Source: Oscillospiraceae bacterium (lineage in GTDB: Bacteria > Bacillota > Clostridia > Oscillospirales > Acutalibacteraceae). Taken from it: 6,000 nucleotides of DNA. The DNA lies in contig WREG01000131.1 of NCBI GenBank assembly GCA_009779455.1, positions 1 through 6,000 of the forward strand, written 5' to 3'. Positions 5,301-6,000 of the stretch are shown in pieces (the stretch's first letter is position 1; each line of letters begins with the position of its first letter). The position numbers and the translations under genes were made by a program. The notes under the pieces are model-generated. The model did not search any database. It saw only the letters and a list, made by a program, of their open reading frames with translations, and was not told where the DNA came from.

Positions 5301-6000
5301 TTGACTTTATCTAGCGCTTTAAAAAACGGGATAAACATATTAGAAGAAAACGGGGTTGAAAACGCGGAATTTGACGCGCTCTGCCTTTTTGAAAGCTGTT
5401 TCGGGCTGAAAAAGCAGGATATTTTAAGAAGCCCGCAGGAGGCGGCAGATTCCCGCAAATCAGAACTGTTTTTATCATTTTTGCAAAGGCGAATCAAAAA
5501 AGAGCCGCTCCAGTATATAATAAGAGAATGGGATTTTTTCGGGTTGCGGCTTAAAGTCGGGCCGGGCGTGCTGATACCACGCCCGGAGACGGAAACTTTG
5601 GCATCCCTCACGCTTCAAAGGCTTGAAAATGTTGCTTGCCCCGTAATTTTCGACCTTTGCGCGGGTACCGGCTGTGTCGGACTCGCGGTGGCCGCGAAAC
5701 GCCCCGACGCTGAAGTATATTTGCTTGAAAAAAACGCGGAGGCTTTGTATTATCTTAATAAAAACGTTCATAACCTCGCTTTTCCCGACACAAAAGTCCT
5801 GGAATATGACATTTTCGGCGGCTTCCCCGCAAATTTGCCTTGTCCCGGCGCGATAATATCAAACCCCCCGTATATCCCCTCAAATGAGCTTGAAAGCTTG
5901 CAGGCTGAGGTCAGGGCCGAACCGAAAACGGCTCTTGACGGCGGCGCGGACGGGATGGATTTTTACAGATGCTTCGCCGGAAAATGGTTCCTGAACCTCA
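5301..6000 (+). CDS. prmC: Release factor glutamine N5-methyltransferase PrmC (3' truncated by window edge)
   Basis: PrmC methylates the glutamine of the GGQ motif in peptide-chain release factors RF1 and RF2, using SAM, in the cytoplasm. 233 codons are visible; the family is usually about 280-290 residues, so the C-terminal part lies beyond the window. The start is TTG: a TGA at 5289-5291 closes the frame upstream, and no ATG occurs near the N-terminus, so TTG 5301 is the only start that keeps the N-terminal helical domain. Diagnostic motifs are KEPLQYIIREWDFFGL (67-82), the conserved PRPETE (93-98), the SAM motif I DLCAGTGCVGLAV (118-130) and the catalytic NPPY (188-191, bases 5862-5873) in ISNPPYIPSNEL. 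These are followed by EPKTALDGGADGMDFYR (207-223), which is strongly characteristic of PrmC. Its position after yqhQ matches the common clostridial order, in which prfA would be expected next. An unusual point is the repeat array in its leader. Confidence 0.95.
   Translation, partial: MTLSSALKNGINILEENGVENAEFDALCLFESCFGLKKQDILRSPQEAADSRKSELFLSFLQRRIKKEPLQYIIREWDFFGLRLKVGPGVLIPRPETETLASLTLQRLENVACPVIFDLCAGTGCVGLAVAAKRPDAEVYLLEKNAEALYYLNKNVHNLAFPDTKVLEYDIFGGFPANLPCPGAIISNPPYIPSNELESLQAEVRAEPKTALDGGADGMDFYRCFAGKWFLNL

Noticed and set aside
5261..5611. 116-codon minus-strand frame ending in NSQLSILNSQL
   Set aside because: The repetitive tail is only the translation of the heptamer array, and the rest is antisense to prmC.

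Overview
All six genes in this window lie on the + strand and are closely packed. Two of them run off the window edges. The pairing of a DUF1385/YqhQ-type membrane protein with prmC directly downstream is typical of Bacillota. The heavy use of ATA (Ile) and AGG (Arg) codons, the moderate GC content and the style of the fused methylase/specificity protein point to an anaerobic clostridial lineage. The species cannot be named from this sequence.

Layout. (1) 2-1315: the C-terminal part of an N6-adenine DNA methyltransferase fused to a single target-recognition (S-type) domain. The window opens inside its SAM-binding motif I, so the N-terminus and any nuclease partner lie upstream. (2) 1347-2768: a complete membrane sensor histidine kinase, with no response regulator in the window. 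(3) 2769-2849: a short intergenic region with a decayed heptamer repeat and a 7-bp stem-loop. (4) 2850-3746 and 3749-4267: an essentially contiguous two-gene unit, a small ABC/OLD-like AAA ATPase followed by a 172-residue protein with a PD-(D/E)XK-like E...ExK arrangement. (5) 4287-5264: a YqhQ/DUF1385 polytopic membrane protein. (6) 5263-5297: five tandem heptamers of the AGARTTG type. (7) 5301-6000: the 5' part of prmC, the release-factor glutamine methyltransferase, which starts at TTG.

Composition separates the genes into two groups. The methylase gene, the start of the ATPase gene and the small nuclease-like gene are AT-rich; hand-counted 60-bp samples gave about 33-37% GC. The histidine kinase, yqhQ and prmC look richer; samples gave 62% in the kinase and 48% in yqhQ. 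The simplest reading is a chromosomal backbone (kinase, yqhQ, prmC) into which accessory defence-type genes were inserted at two points: before the kinase, and between the kinase and yqhQ.

The most interesting content is the ATPase plus nuclease-like pair, which has the architecture of a compact anti-phage or anti-plasmid module: an ATPase sensor/motor and a small nuclease effector, translationally coupled. It lies close to a restriction-modification gene. I cannot match it to a named system from sequence alone, so the defence role is inference. No tRNA, rRNA, CRISPR array, transposase or convincing rho-independent terminator was seen.
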